Shown here: one piece after another, positions 15,921-25,265 of the stretch | How positions within the stretch are numbered: position 1 is the first letter of the stretch | Layout: the number at the start of each line of letters is the position of its first letter | Assembly: GCF_020524025.1 (NCBI RefSeq) | Contig: NZ_JAIVKN010000003.1 | Coordinates: 434,001-498,000, forward strand | DNA: 64,000 nucleotides | Source of the DNA: Halobacillus litoralis | GTDB taxonomy: Bacteria; Bacillota; Bacilli; Bacillales; Halobacillaceae | Reading direction: 5' to 3' | Notes under the pieces: model-generated | Databases searched by the model: none | Told to the model about the DNA's origin: nothing | What the model saw: the letters and a program-made list of their open reading frames with translations, nothing else | Position numbers and translations under genes: made by a program

Positions 15921-18563
15921 TTACTTCGCATCGTACCACGTATCACCATAAGACGAGTCCACCTTAAGGGGGACGTCCAGGCTGACGGTGCTTTCCATAA
16001 CTGATGCTACCATCTCTTCTAATTGAGTAATTTCTTCTTTTGGAGCTTCAATGATAAGTTCATCATGGACTTGGAGCAGCACTTTTGCTTCCAATCCTTC
16101 TGATTGAAGCTTTCCTTCTAAATCAATCATTGCTTTTTTGATGATGTCAGCAGCACTTCCTTGGATAGGTGTATTCATAGCTGTGCGCTCAGCAAACCCA
16201 CGCTTGTTAAAGTTCCGGCTCGTGATATCCGGAAGGTAGCGCCTGCGATTCATGAATGTTTTTACATATCCAGTTTCCTTGGCTTCCCGAACCGTCTCAT
16301 CCATGTACGTTTTTACGCCCGGGTAACTCTCAAAGTACTTATCAATGAAGGCCTGTGCATCTTTTCTAGAAATACCGAGACTCTGAGACAGTCCATAATC
16401 ACTGATACCATAAACAATTCCAAAGTTCACGGCCTTGGCCTGTCTTCTCATTTCTCCAGTGACCTCTTCACTCGGCACTCCAAACACTTCGCTGGCTGTC
16501 TGGGTGTGTATATCTTCGTCTTCTCTAAAGGCCTGCATTAACTTTTCATCCTGCGCAATATGAGCAAGGACACGGAGTTCAATTTGAGAGTAATCACTGG
16601 CAAACATGACCCAGCCTTCTTGAGAAGGTACAAAAGCCTGTCTTATTTTCCGCCCTTCCTCTAAGCGGATAGGGATATTCTGCAGGTTCGGATCTGTTGA
16701 ACTCAGACGCCCTGTCTGCGTCAATGCCTGGTTGAAACGTGTGTGTATCTTCCCGGTATCTTCATGAACAACTTTCAAAAGACCCTCTACATACGTAGAC
16801 TTAAGCTTTCTAAGTTGACGATTTAATAGAATCTTAGGAATAATTTCATGTTTATCCTCTAGTTGTTCCAACACGTCAGCAGAAGTAGAATAACCCGTTT
16901 TCGTTTTCTTAATAACAGGAAGCTCAAGCTTCTCAAACAGAATTGGACCCAATTGTTTAGGAGAGTTTAGATTAAACTCTTCGCCGGCCAGTTCATAAAT
17001 TTCCTGTTCGACTTTATTTAAACGCTCTTCAAGCTCATCACCCATTTTTTCAAGTCGATCGACATCCACCTTCACACCACGGTGTTCCATACGACCTAGA
17101 ATGACCGCCAGAGGCATTTCCAGATCCTTATAAAGATCATACTGCTCATTTTCTTGAAGCTGTTGTTCCATTTGTTCTTTAATTCTATATAGAATTGTTC
17201 CTTTTCTTGCGATATGGTCATGAAATACCTCATCGTCATCAGGACGTTTCATCTTCGCCCCTTTTCCGTATACCTCTTCATCATACTGGACAGCCGTTTC
17301 TCCTATACGATGACCAATTGCAGGTATATCGTGGTTGTTCTCAGAAGGATTCAATAAATAAGACGCTAACAGCAAATCAAAAGTGATGCCCTTAATTTCA
17401 ATGCCATGGCGTAACAGGGCAACAGAGGTCTGTTTTGCGTCAAAAACCCACTTCTCCTTCGATTGATCCTCAGCCCAGTCCCGGAAAGCTGGCGATTCCT
17501 TCGCGTCATCCATTGATATGACATATTTCTTCTCTTCGTTAACAATAGCAATTCCTTCAACAGGTGCTGTATGGTAGTTGTCATACAACATTTCTATAAC
17601 TACGGCTTCTTTACCTGTGAATAGATGAGTTTCTATGTCTTGTACGACTTCTATTTCAATTTCAGGGAGGCCCTGGGATTCACCATCCGCATCTTCCCCA
17701 CCTTCCTGAACTCTTGAGAGCAGCGATTGAAAACCGAGTTCTTTAAAGAACTTACTTACTTTCTGGGTTTCATACCCCTCGTATCCTATATCAGATACAC
17801 TAATTTCAATCGGGGCTTCCCGCTCGATTGTAACGAGTTGTTGACTCATAAAAGCTTCTTCTTTATTTGTTTCAAGCTTTTCTTTTAGCTTCTTACCACT
17901 AACCTCATCTAATCGGTCATACACAGACTGCAGGGTATCAAACTGTTTTAACAGCTTGACTGCTGTTTTTTCACCAATCCCTGGTACACCCGGAATGTTG
18001 TCAGAACTATCCCCCATCAATGCTTTTAAATCGATGATTTGATCTGGACGGACTTCCATTTTTTCTAACAAAAATGAAGGCGTATAGGTGTCTACGTTTG
18101 TGATGCCCTTTTTCGTCAAACTAACTGTAATTTGATTATCCACCAATTGCAGAAGATCTTTATCACCAGAAATGACCTTTACATCCAGTCCCTTACCTCC
18201 TGCCTGGGTAGCTAATGTACCGATGATATCATCCGCCTCGAAGTTTTTAAGCTGATAATATTTCACACCAAAGGCATCTAAAAGCTCTTTCAGCACAGGG
18301 AACTGTTCTGAAAGTTCGGAAGGCGTTTTTTGCCTGCCTCCTTTATACTCCTTGTAGGTCTCATGTCGGAAAGTTGTCTTACCCGCATCAAAAGCCACCA
18401 AAAGGTGATCCGGTTTGTCCTCTTCCAGTATTTTAAGCAGCATGGTTGTAAATCCATAAACCGCATTAGTGTAAACACCTTTATCATTATTTAACAGCGG
18501 CAAAGCAAAAAATGCGCGGTAGGCAATACTGTTTCCATCAATCAAAACGACTTTTTCAGCCAT
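15921..18563 (-). CDS. polA: DNA polymerase I
   Basis: 880 residues. N-terminal 5'-3' exonuclease/flap domain (IDGNSIAYRAFFALP; GVPGIGEKTA helix-hairpin-helix), a middle domain, and the polymerase domain with motif A DYSQIELRVLAHI, motif B RRQAKAVNFGIVYG and motif C QVHDELIIEA. The middle 3'-5' exonuclease domain lacks the D-x-E metal motif (AVVIEMLYDNYHT instead), so proofreading is predicted inactive, as in B. subtilis and Geobacillus Pol I. Roles: Okazaki fragment processing and repair. First gene of polA-mutM-ytaF-coaE. Upstream 250 nt hold no clear promoter that I would assert. Confidence 0.98.
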   Translation of the reverse strand: MAEKVVLIDGNSIAYRAFFALPLLNNDKGVYTNAVYGFTTMLLKILEEDKPDHLLVAFDAGKTTFRHETYKEYKGGRQKTPSELSEQFPVLKELLDAFGVKYYQLKNFEADDIIGTLATQAGGKGLDVKVISGDKDLLQLVDNQITVSLTKKGITNVDTYTPSFLLEKMEVRPDQIIDLKALMGDSSDNIPGVPGIGEKTAVKLLKQFDTLQSVYDRLDEVSGKKLKEKLETNKEEAFMSQQLVTIEREAPIEISVSDIGYEGYETQKVSKFFKELGFQSLLSRVQEGGEDADGESQGLPEIEIEVVQDIETHLFTGKEAVVIEMLYDNYHTAPVEGIAIVNEEKKYVISMDDAKESPAFRDWAEDQSKEKWVFDAKQTSVALLRHGIEIKGITFDLLLASYLLNPSENNHDIPAIGHRIGETAVQYDEEVYGKGAKMKRPDDDEVFHDHIARKGTILYRIKEQMEQQLQENEQYDLYKDLEMPLAVILGRMEHRGVKVDVDRLEKMGDELEERLNKVEQEIYELAGEEFNLNSPKQLGPILFEKLELPVIKKTKTGYSTSADVLEQLEDKHEIIPKILLNRQLRKLKSTYVEGLLKVVHEDTGKIHTRFNQALTQTGRLSSTDPNLQNIPIRLEEGRKIRQAFVPSQEGWVMFASDYSQIELRVLAHIAQDEKLMQAFREDEDIHTQTASEVFGVPSEEVTGEMRRQAKAVNFGIVYGISDYGLSQSLGISRKDAQAFIDKYFESYPGVKTYMDETVREAKETGYVKTFMNRRRYLPDITSRNFNKRGFAERTAMNTPIQGSAADIIKKAMIDLEGKLQSEGLEAKVLLQVHDELIIEAPKEEITQLEEMVASVMESTVSLDVPLKVDSSYGDTWYDAK

Positions 18564-18810
18564 TTAATCACTCCTCACTATGAAATAGAGCGGTAACTAC
18601 CTTATGTAACAGCTCATTTCTCCCGTTCTATTCCCGAATTCCCATACGGAGATGGTCTATATTTTTTTCAAAATGAATAGGTTTTTGGTTATTAGTCGAA
18701 CCCTCTTTATACAATCCCTATAATAAGGAGATTCTGTTGTTCTACAGCCAAAAGAACAATAAACCATCCTGTTGGTCAAAGAGATATACACATCAACAGT
18801 GTTTAACCAA

Positions 18811-18872
18811 TATAAAACGCCTTTTTCTTCATTCTACCATGATTATAGAAGAGAAGGAAAAGGCGTGTTTTT
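18811..18872 (-). terminator. Terminator of hflKC
   Basis: Long interrupted stem: AAAACGCCTTTTTCTTC-type arm at 18814-18836 pairs with GAGAAGGAAAAGGCGT at 18851-18866; TTTT follows on the minus strand. Gene-free stretch 18564-18874 contains only this and the polA upstream region. Confidence 0.7.
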
Positions 18873-18874
18873 TA

Positions 18875-19804
18875 TTATTCGTAATACCCCAGCAATAATT
18901 CTGCGTAAGGTGAATCTTTGGGGAGGATAATAGTTGTTTCCCCATCAATAGTCTTTTTATATGACTCCAAGGTGCGGTAGAGCTGATAGAACTCTGGATC
19001 TTTAGAGAAAGCCTCATTGTAGATCTGAGCTGCTTCTTGTTCTCCTTCTGCCCGTACTTTTTCTGCATCGGCGCGGGCAGTAGAAAGCATTTCTTGTACC
19101 TCTCTATCCACGTTGGCTCTTATCCTGCTTTTTTCAGCCTCTCCTTCAGACAAATAAGTCTGGGCAATTTTTTCACGATCGGTAATCATCTGATTAAAGA
19201 CAGCCTCTTCATTGGCTTCAGGCAGATCAGATCGTTTAATTCGGACATCATCTACAACGATCCCGTAATTGTCACGCTTTAAATATTCATTTACCCTTGT
19301 TGTAATTTCTTCATTAAGCAAGCCTCTTGAACTTTCTTCTTCATTTATGATTTCAGCGAAGTTCATTTTCCCAAGCTCTGCGCGGACAATAGAGAATATA
19401 AACTCTCCCATTCTTGCTTCCGCACTCATCATTGTCCGGGCATTGGCAATCATATCTTCAGGATCTGATATACTCCAAACCGCATAATTGTCAATGATCA
19501 TCCGTTTTTTATCCAGCGTAGTAATTTCTTTTTCGTCTACATCATACACCATCTTCTTCTTGGATAAAGTAGAGACTTCCTGAATAAGAGGCACTTTGAA
19601 CTTGAGACCCGGTTCTTCATGGATGCGGATTACATCACCGAATTGGCGCACCACTTTGTATTCTCCTTCTTTCACAATAACAATTGAATTCAATCCAATT
19701 AAGAGAATTCCAATGAGCACGACAAAGGTTACCCCGGCTTTTATAAACTTCTTAAAGTCCTTTTGCTGCTTTTCGTTTATAGAATTAATTGTCTCGTCGC
19801 TCAT
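18875..19804 (-). CDS. hflC: FtsH protease modulator HflC (SPFH protein)
   Basis: 309 residues. One membrane segment at about 22-45 (AGVTFVVLIGILLIGLNSIVIV), then an SPFH/band-7 domain (EGEYKVVRQFGDVIRI ... LIQEVSTLSKKKM) and a long helical EA-rich region. HflC with HflK forms a large periplasm-side cage around FtsH in proteobacteria and modulates membrane-protein degradation; topology in a Gram-positive would place it outside the membrane. Starts inside the hflK stop (4-nt overlap), so translationally coupled. Bacillus subtilis has FloA/FloT instead, making this pair notable. Confidence 0.9.
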   Translation of the reverse strand: MSDETINSINEKQQKDFKKFIKAGVTFVVLIGILLIGLNSIVIVKEGEYKVVRQFGDVIRIHEEPGLKFKVPLIQEVSTLSKKKMVYDVDEKEITTLDKKRMIIDNYAVWSISDPEDMIANARTMMSAEARMGEFIFSIVRAELGKMNFAEIINEEESSRGLLNEEITTRVNEYLKRDNYGIVVDDVRIKRSDLPEANEEAVFNQMITDREKIAQTYLSEGEAEKSRIRANVDREVQEMLSTARADAEKVRAEGEQEAAQIYNEAFSKDPEFYQLYRTLESYKKTIDGETTIILPKDSPYAELLLGYYE

Positions 19805-20763
19805 GATTCTTCACTCTCCTCTTTATCATCTGCCTTAGGAGGTGTTATATTCTGGGTATTTGCCTGATTGAGTGGAAGGTATTTCATTGTATTTCCATCA
19901 TCATTCATCACGTATACGTTTGCCTGAGGGAGAACTTCTTCCAAAGTTTCTACCACTAAGCGATCCCGGGTAATGGCTTCATTCCCCTCGTATTCATTAA
20001 GTAACGCATTGAATCTTGATACCGCACCTGTTGCATCTTGAATACGTTCTACTTTATCTCCCTTGGCCCTTTGAAGGATGGCATCTTTCTCACCTAAAGC
20101 TTCCTCTCGTATTTGATTGGCATATTTTTCCGCTTCGTTCATTTTACTTTGCTTTTGCTCTCTTGCATCAGTAACCTTCGTAAAGGCTGCACGAACTTCT
20201 TTATTGGGCAGATCAACCTCCTGGAGCCTGACATCGATAATAGAAATTCCAATTTCATAACTGTCAATCAAACTCACGAGTCCTTCTCTTACTTCATTCT
20301 CTATTTCTGCTTTTCCTGAAGTCAAGGCTTCATCTATTTCACTGCTTCCTATGACACCTCTTAACGACGATGAAGTGGCGTTGAACAGGACTTGTTTCGG
20401 ATTTTCAGATGCAAATAGATAAGAAGCGGGTTCTGTAATCTTCCATTGAACAACTAAATCAGCCTGAACAATCATGTCATCTCCAGTAATCATGGTTACC
20501 TTGTCCGCATTTTCGCCTTTCTTATCATTGAACCCGAAATCCAGACTGAAAGTTTCCTTGGACATCTTTTCCACTTCCTGTATCGGCCAGGGCATTTTAA
20601 AATGGAGGCCGGGCTCTGTAATGCCGTCCTTTGCCTCACCAAAGGTCAGGACGACTGCCTGCTCAGATTCATCTACTGTATACCAAGTTGTCAGTAACAC
20701 AACAATGAGTAGAATCCCTGTGACAATCAGCCCTGCCAATTTGTAGATTTGTTTAAGACTCAT
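19801..20763 (-). CDS. hflK: FtsH protease modulator HflK (SPFH protein)
   Basis: 320 residues. N-terminal membrane segment (about 7-26, LAGLIVTGILLIVVLLTTWY), SPFH domain beginning DESEQAVVLTFGEAKDGITEPGL, followed by a coiled EKYANQIREEALGEKDAILQRAKG helix typical of HflK. The C-tail is acidic. Partner of HflC. AAAGGAG ribosome site. The promoter upstream (20798-20823) is a precise sigma-W match, pointing to induction by envelope stress. Confidence 0.9.
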   Translation of the reverse strand: MSLKQIYKLAGLIVTGILLIVVLLTTWYTVDESEQAVVLTFGEAKDGITEPGLHFKMPWPIQEVEKMSKETFSLDFGFNDKKGENADKVTMITGDDMIVQADLVVQWKITEPASYLFASENPKQVLFNATSSSLRGVIGSSEIDEALTSGKAEIENEVREGLVSLIDSYEIGISIIDVRLQEVDLPNKEVRAAFTKVTDAREQKQSKMNEAEKYANQIREEALGEKDAILQRAKGDKVERIQDATGAVSRFNALLNEYEGNEAITRDRLVVETLEEVLPQANVYVMNDDGNTMKYLPLNQANTQNITPPKADDKEESEES

Positions 20764-20797
20764 TCGAATTCTCCTTTATATGTATGAATACTATATT

Positions 20798-20823
20798 TAC
20801 GGTTTCATTACAAAAAGGTTTCA
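20798..20823 (-). promoter_or_regulatory. Sigma-W-type ECF promoter of hflKC
   Basis: Minus strand TGAAAC (20823-20818), exactly 16 nt, then CGTA (20801-20798): full match to the sigma-W consensus, about 35 nt before hflK. The rest of 20764-21082 holds only the phoR terminator. Confidence 0.8.
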
Positions 20824-20971
20824 GAGAATTATGGAAGTCTCTACTATTCTTCATTATATATCTGCTCTTTCAAAGGACCAGCTAGCAAAAACAGACTCCA
20901 CCCAAGGACTCTTGCCGATAAAGTAGGAGCTTGAGGACCAGACCATATATGTGGAAGAAAAATAATTGAAA

Positions 20972-21003
20972 TAAAAAAAAGCAGAAGCGAGGGATGCTTC
21001 TGC
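20972..21003 (-). terminator. Terminator of phoPR
   Basis: 8-bp stem GGCAGAAGC-type arm (GCAGAAGC / GCTTCTGC), 7-nt loop, T8 on the minus strand; about 80 nt after the phoR stop. Confidence 0.88.
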
Positions 21004-21082
21004 CTAAAATAGAAAACACCTTGGATGAAAGGGTTTCAATGACATTCTAACGGTCGAATGTTAACACACATTTAATGAAATA

Positions 21083-22837
21083 TTAATTTTCCGTAAACTT
21101 CTTAGGAAGCATTACATGGAAGGTCGTTCCCTCATCAACAACGCTTTCTACATGAATGGTTCCATGATGAGCTTCAACTATATGTTTCACAATGGCTAAA
21201 CCTAAACCAGTGCCGCCAGAGTTCCTGCTTCTAGCTTTGTCCACCCGGTAGAAACGCTCAAAGATACGAGACACTTCCTCCTCTGGAATGCCTACACCAT
21301 TATCAGATACAGAAATCGTGACTGTGTCCGCTTCTTCTTTAAATGACAAGGTAACTTCACCATCATCTCCAGTATAGCTGATCGCATTTGTTAATAAATT
21401 CATAAATACTTGTTTCAGTCTGCTTGAATCTCCTTGAACAAATGTATCTCCAGAAAGTGAAGTCTTTAGTTTCACACCTTTTTGTTCCGCGTGCTGCTCC
21501 ACAATCGGCAGTAAGTCTTTTAGTATTCGTTGAACCCCTACGGTTTCTACATTTAATAGAAAATCGTCACGTTCTAACTTGGAAAGTTCAAGCAGATCTT
21601 GAATAAGGGATTGCAGTCGATCACTTTCCTTAAGAATGATTTGAAGGAATTGATCCAGCATTTTTTCATCTTTCATGGCCCCATCAAGAAGTGTTTCTGA
21701 AAAACCACGAATGGAAGTTATCGGTGTTTTCAATTCATGAGAGACGTTGGCAACAAAGTCTTTCCTCATCTGTTCCAGCTGCTTGAGTTCTGTAATGTCG
21801 TGAAAAACTAATACAACACCTTTCCACTTACGCCCTTCACTAAATATTGGTGCGCCCGTTACTTCTAGGTGTTTACGATTGATGTTGACCGGCAGGACAA
21901 ATGTTTCACTTATCGTTTCTTCAAACATATAAATCTTCTTCACAGTTTCATGAATGGTTGTGTGAGGAATAGCATCATGGTATAAATATCCAATATAATT
22001 TTTCTGCTCTCCACCGAACGTCTCAATGAAAGCCCGATTTAACAGCTGAACATAACCTTTTTCATCAATTAAGATTAGACCATTGCCCATGTTATTGATG
22101 ACGGCCTCCAGCTGGTTCTCCTGCATACCTTTTGAGCTTGTCATTTCCTGAAGGTTACGGGCCAGGATATTAATGGATTGACTGAGCTGGCCGGCTTCAC
22201 CAAAGTGACCTTCATAAGTTCTTGCTTTATAGTTCCCCTTTGCCAACTCAGTTGCTACAGTAGCTGCCGAGCGGATCGGGCGTACATATTTCGAGAAAAC
22301 ATTAAAGCCCAGAACGAAAATGACAATTAATCCGAGTAAAAGGGTACACCCGATTAATAACCATATGTTTTTTGTAATATTCGATAAGCTTTTGACAGGC
22401 GATAGTAAGATCAGTGTCCCCTCATTGCCGTCCACCTGGCTTTGAACAGGATAATAAAAGATATCATCCAAAAGCTGCCCTTGATTAATGGCTGCATCAT
22501 TCTCTTTAACCTGCGTAATGACCAGCTGCTTTTCCTCATTACTGATTACAGGTACTGCTTCTACCGTATCAACAATTTTATCTCCGCTCTCCGAAATAAA
22601 AATCATACCTGTATTTAATTGCTCACTAAAGCTGTACAAATTATCTTCGCTGATATCCTTGTCGTCTGTGAATTTTTCAAGGTAAGTTACAAAATACTGG
22701 CTCTCAAGCTCAATCCGCTCCTCGAAGATATTAATAAAATATCCTCTAGTAAGCTGAGCCAGGATAATGCCTAAGCCTAACATGACGATGACAACAAGGA
22801 TCGTATATGTCATGAGAGGTCTTGTCCTGGAAGACAT
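21083..22837 (-). CDS. phoR: Phosphate-stress sensor histidine kinase PhoR
   Basis: 584 residues. Membrane segments at about 10-30 and 160-182 flank an extracytoplasmic sensor region; then HAMP (RPIRSAATVATELAKGNY), a PAS domain (about 235-345), the dimerisation/phosphoacceptor His in FVANVSHELKTPITSI, and the ATPase with NAISYTGDDG, DNGVGIPEEE and GTGLGLAIVKHIVEAH. Directly follows phoP (adjacent codons) and lies between polA/hflKC and mdh, the phoR position in B. subtilis; that context separates it from the similar WalK. Confidence 0.93.
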   Translation of the reverse strand: MSSRTRPLMTYTILVVIVMLGLGIILAQLTRGYFINIFEERIELESQYFVTYLEKFTDDKDISEDNLYSFSEQLNTGMIFISESGDKIVDTVEAVPVISNEEKQLVITQVKENDAAINQGQLLDDIFYYPVQSQVDGNEGTLILLSPVKSLSNITKNIWLLIGCTLLLGLIVIFVLGFNVFSKYVRPIRSAATVATELAKGNYKARTYEGHFGEAGQLSQSINILARNLQEMTSSKGMQENQLEAVINNMGNGLILIDEKGYVQLLNRAFIETFGGEQKNYIGYLYHDAIPHTTIHETVKKIYMFEETISETFVLPVNINRKHLEVTGAPIFSEGRKWKGVVLVFHDITELKQLEQMRKDFVANVSHELKTPITSIRGFSETLLDGAMKDEKMLDQFLQIILKESDRLQSLIQDLLELSKLERDDFLLNVETVGVQRILKDLLPIVEQHAEQKGVKLKTSLSGDTFVQGDSSRLKQVFMNLLTNAISYTGDDGEVTLSFKEEADTVTISVSDNGVGIPEEEVSRIFERFYRVDKARSRNSGGTGLGLAIVKHIVEAHHGTIHVESVVDEGTTFHVMLPKKFTEN

Positions 22838-23536
22838 TTATTTTGGATCCTCCATTTTATACCCAAGGCCACGGATGGTCTTAATATAGACAGGTTTTTT
22901 CGTGTCGGGTTCTATTTTCTCTCTCAAGTGACTGACATGAACGTCTACAATCCGGGTATCACCAGCAAAATCATAATTCCAAACGGCACTCAGCAGCTGA
23001 TCTCTTGATAAAACGCGTCCGATATTCTGAGCCAGGTATAAAAGCAGTTCAAACTCCTTAGGAGTAAAAGTTAATGGGTTTTCCTTTATGGATGCTTCAT
23101 ATTGTTCAGGATATATCGTAAGATCAGCAATTTGGATGACCCTTTGTTCAACCTCTACCGGTTCACGAACCATCCTTCTTAAGATCGCTTTAATTCTTGC
23201 GACTACCTCTCTCGGACTAAATGGCTTCGTTAAGTAATCATCAGCTCCCAACTCTAAACCGAGAACTTTATCGAACTCGTCGTCTTTGGCTGTCAGCATA
23301 AGAATAGGAGTGTTGATCTGCATCTGTCTCAACTTCTTACATACTTCCATACCATCCATCCCTGGAAGCATGAGATCTAATACGATGAGGTCAAAAGTCG
23401 TTTCTGTCGCCTTTTCCAGTGCCTCTGTTCCAGAGTAGGCCACTTCAGTTTCAAAGCCGGCCTGATCGATATTGTATTTTAATAAAGTTACAATTGATTC
23501 TTCATCATCGACAATTAATATCCTTTGTTGTTCCAA
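22838..23536 (-). CDS. phoP: Phosphate-stress response regulator PhoP
   Basis: OmpR-type regulator. Receiver domain with DDEESIVTLL, phosphoacceptor Asp in LIVLDLMLPG and the Lys in DDYLTKPFSP; C-terminal winged helix with WNYDFAGDTRIVDVHVSHLREKI. Candidate starts: an ATG at 23542 abuts the GAGGTG site with no spacing, whereas the TTG at 23536 is 6 nt away and gives MEQQRILIVDDEE, like PhoP of B. subtilis; I prefer the TTG. The longer frame upstream is unlikely. Activates pst, phoA-type and teichuronic genes under phosphate starvation. Confidence 0.92.
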   Translation of the reverse strand: MEQQRILIVDDEESIVTLLKYNIDQAGFETEVAYSGTEALEKATETTFDLIVLDLMLPGMDGMEVCKKLRQMQINTPILMLTAKDDEFDKVLGLELGADDYLTKPFSPREVVARIKAILRRMVREPVEVEQRVIQIADLTIYPEQYEASIKENPLTFTPKEFELLLYLAQNIGRVLSRDQLLSAVWNYDFAGDTRIVDVHVSHLREKIEPDTKKPVYIKTIRGLGYKMEDPK

Positions 23537-23696
23537 TGCCATCACCTCTGCCTGCAAGTTAGTTTCATCATACAATGAAGTTTACACTTTGAATACGGAA
23601 CTTTATGATTTTTACTTAAATTTAATATTCACCTTACATAAGGTTTCATTCTTAATACCCGGGGTAGGACCGCTGATCCCAATCCATCATAATGAA

Positions 23697-23726
23697 AGAA
23701 AAGGACCTGAGAACAGGTCCTTTAAA
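23697..23726 (-). terminator. Terminator after the MaoC-like gene
   Basis: 10-bp stem AAAGGACCTG / CAGGTCCTTT, 4-nt loop AGAA, with T-rich flanks on the minus strand. Confidence 0.8.
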
Positions 23727-23750
23727 ATAGATGATCATCAGCCTGAAAAC

Positions 23751-24227
23751 TCAATAAAAATTCTCCAGGGAAGTTGAATTCATTGAATGAGGTTCATAAG
23801 GAGGGTTAACCTTCAAGGAACCATAAACCACTTCTTCCCCCTCTTCATTGTAACCATGAATTTGGACATCCACGGTATGCTCTTTTCTATCGATGGCGGT
23901 AATCTCTACATGCAGACGCACTTCCGCGTAGTGATAGACAGGCCTTGGATATGAGAGGTCCTGCTTAATAATATGGCTTCCCGGCCCTGGCAGGTGCATA
24001 GAAATAATAGAAGAGACCATACCAAAGACCATGACTGATGGAACGATGGGGCGTTTAAATGGAGTTTGAGATGCATAATCATGTTGAATGTAAAGAGGAT
24101 TGGCGTCATCCGTCAGTCCCAAATACATCAATAGATCCCGGTCTTCGATAGATGAAGAAGTTGTAAAACTCTCCCCTACCTTTAATTCATTAATTTTTTT
24201 ACCAAGCTTTCTTCTCTTACCCAACAT
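23751..24227 (-). CDS. MaoC-like hotdog protein, hydratase motif altered
   Basis: About 158 residues with a MaoC hotdog fold. The R-hydratase motif is recognisable as YLGLTDDANPLYIQHDYA, but the usual GD is DD and the catalytic His after NP-L is Tyr, so a classic enoyl-CoA hydratase activity is doubtful. Start: ATG at 24227 has AGAGGTG 6 nt upstream; the longer frame runs into the terminator region. It follows mdh after a strong hairpin, so it is partly separated from the TCA operon. Substrate unknown; acyl-thioester binding is the reasonable guess. Confidence 0.75.
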   Translation of the reverse strand: MLGKRRKLGKKINELKVGESFTTSSSIEDRDLLMYLGLTDDANPLYIQHDYASQTPFKRPIVPSVMVFGMVSSIISMHLPGPGSHIIKQDLSYPRPVYHYAEVRLHVEITAIDRKEHTVDVQIHGYNEEGEEVVYGSLKVNPPYEPHSMNSTSLENFY

Positions 24228-24263
24228 ATTCATCACCTCTTGAGAGCGTTTTCTTGAGAAGGT

Positions 24264-24295
24264 AAAAAAAGGATTCGAGGGCATGCCCCGAATCC
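24264..24295 (-). terminator. Terminator between mdh and the MaoC-like gene
   Basis: GGATTCG / CGAATCC outer stem with GGGC/GCCC-type inner pairs, T7 on the minus strand. Confidence 0.85.
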
Positions 24296-24303
24296 CTTCC
24301 TCT

Positions 24304-25242
24304 TTATTTTAATACATGAAGCACATTTTTAACAGAATCAGCGGATTTATCAAGCTCCCGCTTTTCTTCCTCCGTTAATTCAAGTTCGATAACTTCTTCG
24401 ATTCCATTTCCTCCGAGAATCGTTGGAACACCGAGGTAGATACCATCGTATCCATATTCACCTTCCAAATAAGCAATAGATGGGAGAATACGGCGCTGGT
24501 CTTTAAGAATCGCTTCTGCCATTTGTACTAAGGAAGCAGCAGGGGCATAATAGGCACTTCCATTACCCAGAAGGCCTACAATCTCACCGCCGCCTTTTCG
24601 AGTACGTTCTACTATAGCATCCAGACGCTCTTTAGAAATCAGCTTTTCTAGTGGAATACCTCCAGCAAAGGAGTATCGAGTCAACGGGACCATATCGTCT
24701 CCATGACCACCTAAAACAAAACCAGTAACATCTTTAATCGATACATTCAGCTCTTCAGCTACGAATGTACGGAAACGAGCAGTGTCTAATACACCGGACT
24801 GACCGATAACACGGTTCTTAGGAAGACCTGCTTCCTTGAAAACAGAGTAAGTCATTGCATCAACAGGGTTGGTTAATACCACAATAAAACAGTCTGGAGA
24901 ATTCTTAACGATTTCTTTTGTCACACTCTTCATGATTTTGGAATTTGTGTTTACAAGATCGTCACGACTCATGCCTGGCTTTCGGGCAATACCTGCTGTA
25001 ATGATAACAAGATCTGAGTCCTTCGTGTCTGCATAATCAGATGTTCCGGTAATTTTAGCATCAAACCCTTGGACAGGACTCGCTTCCAGCATATCCAACG
25101 CTTTACCTTTTGTTGGATCTTCCATGTCAGGAATGTCGACTAGAACCACGTCACCCAGCTCTTTTTGTGCAAGCATTAAGGCTGTTGTTGCACCTGTAAA
25201 ACCAGCACCAATTACTGATATTTTGCTTCTGCGAATAGCCAT
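24304..25242 (-). CDS. mdh: Malate dehydrogenase (NAD)
   Basis: Oxidises malate to oxaloacetate in the TCA cycle. LDH-like MDH: Rossmann [20 protein letters not shown]-selective Asp in [10 protein letters not shown], substrate Arg region [12 protein letters not shown], catalytic His in [12 protein letters not shown]. 312 residues, normal. Third of the citZ-icd-mdh cluster, 23 nt after icd with AGAAAGAGGGG-type ribosome site. Confidence 0.97.
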   Translation of the reverse strand: MAIRRSKISVIGAGFTGATTALMLAQKELGDVVLVDIPDMEDPTKGKALDMLEASPVQGFDAKITGTSDYADTKDSDLVIITAGIARKPGMSRDDLVNTNSKIMKSVTKEIVKNSPDCFIVVLTNPVDAMTYSVFKEAGLPKNRVIGQSGVLDTARFRTFVAEELNVSIKDVTGFVLGGHGDDMVPLTRYSFAGGIPLEKLISKERLDAIVERTRKGGGEIVGLLGNGSAYYAPAASLVQMAEAILKDQRRILPSIAYLEGEYGYDGIYLGVPTILGGNGIEEVIELELTEEEKRELDKSADSVKNVLHVLK

Positions 25243-25265
25243 AGTGATCCCCTCTTTCTAATAGA

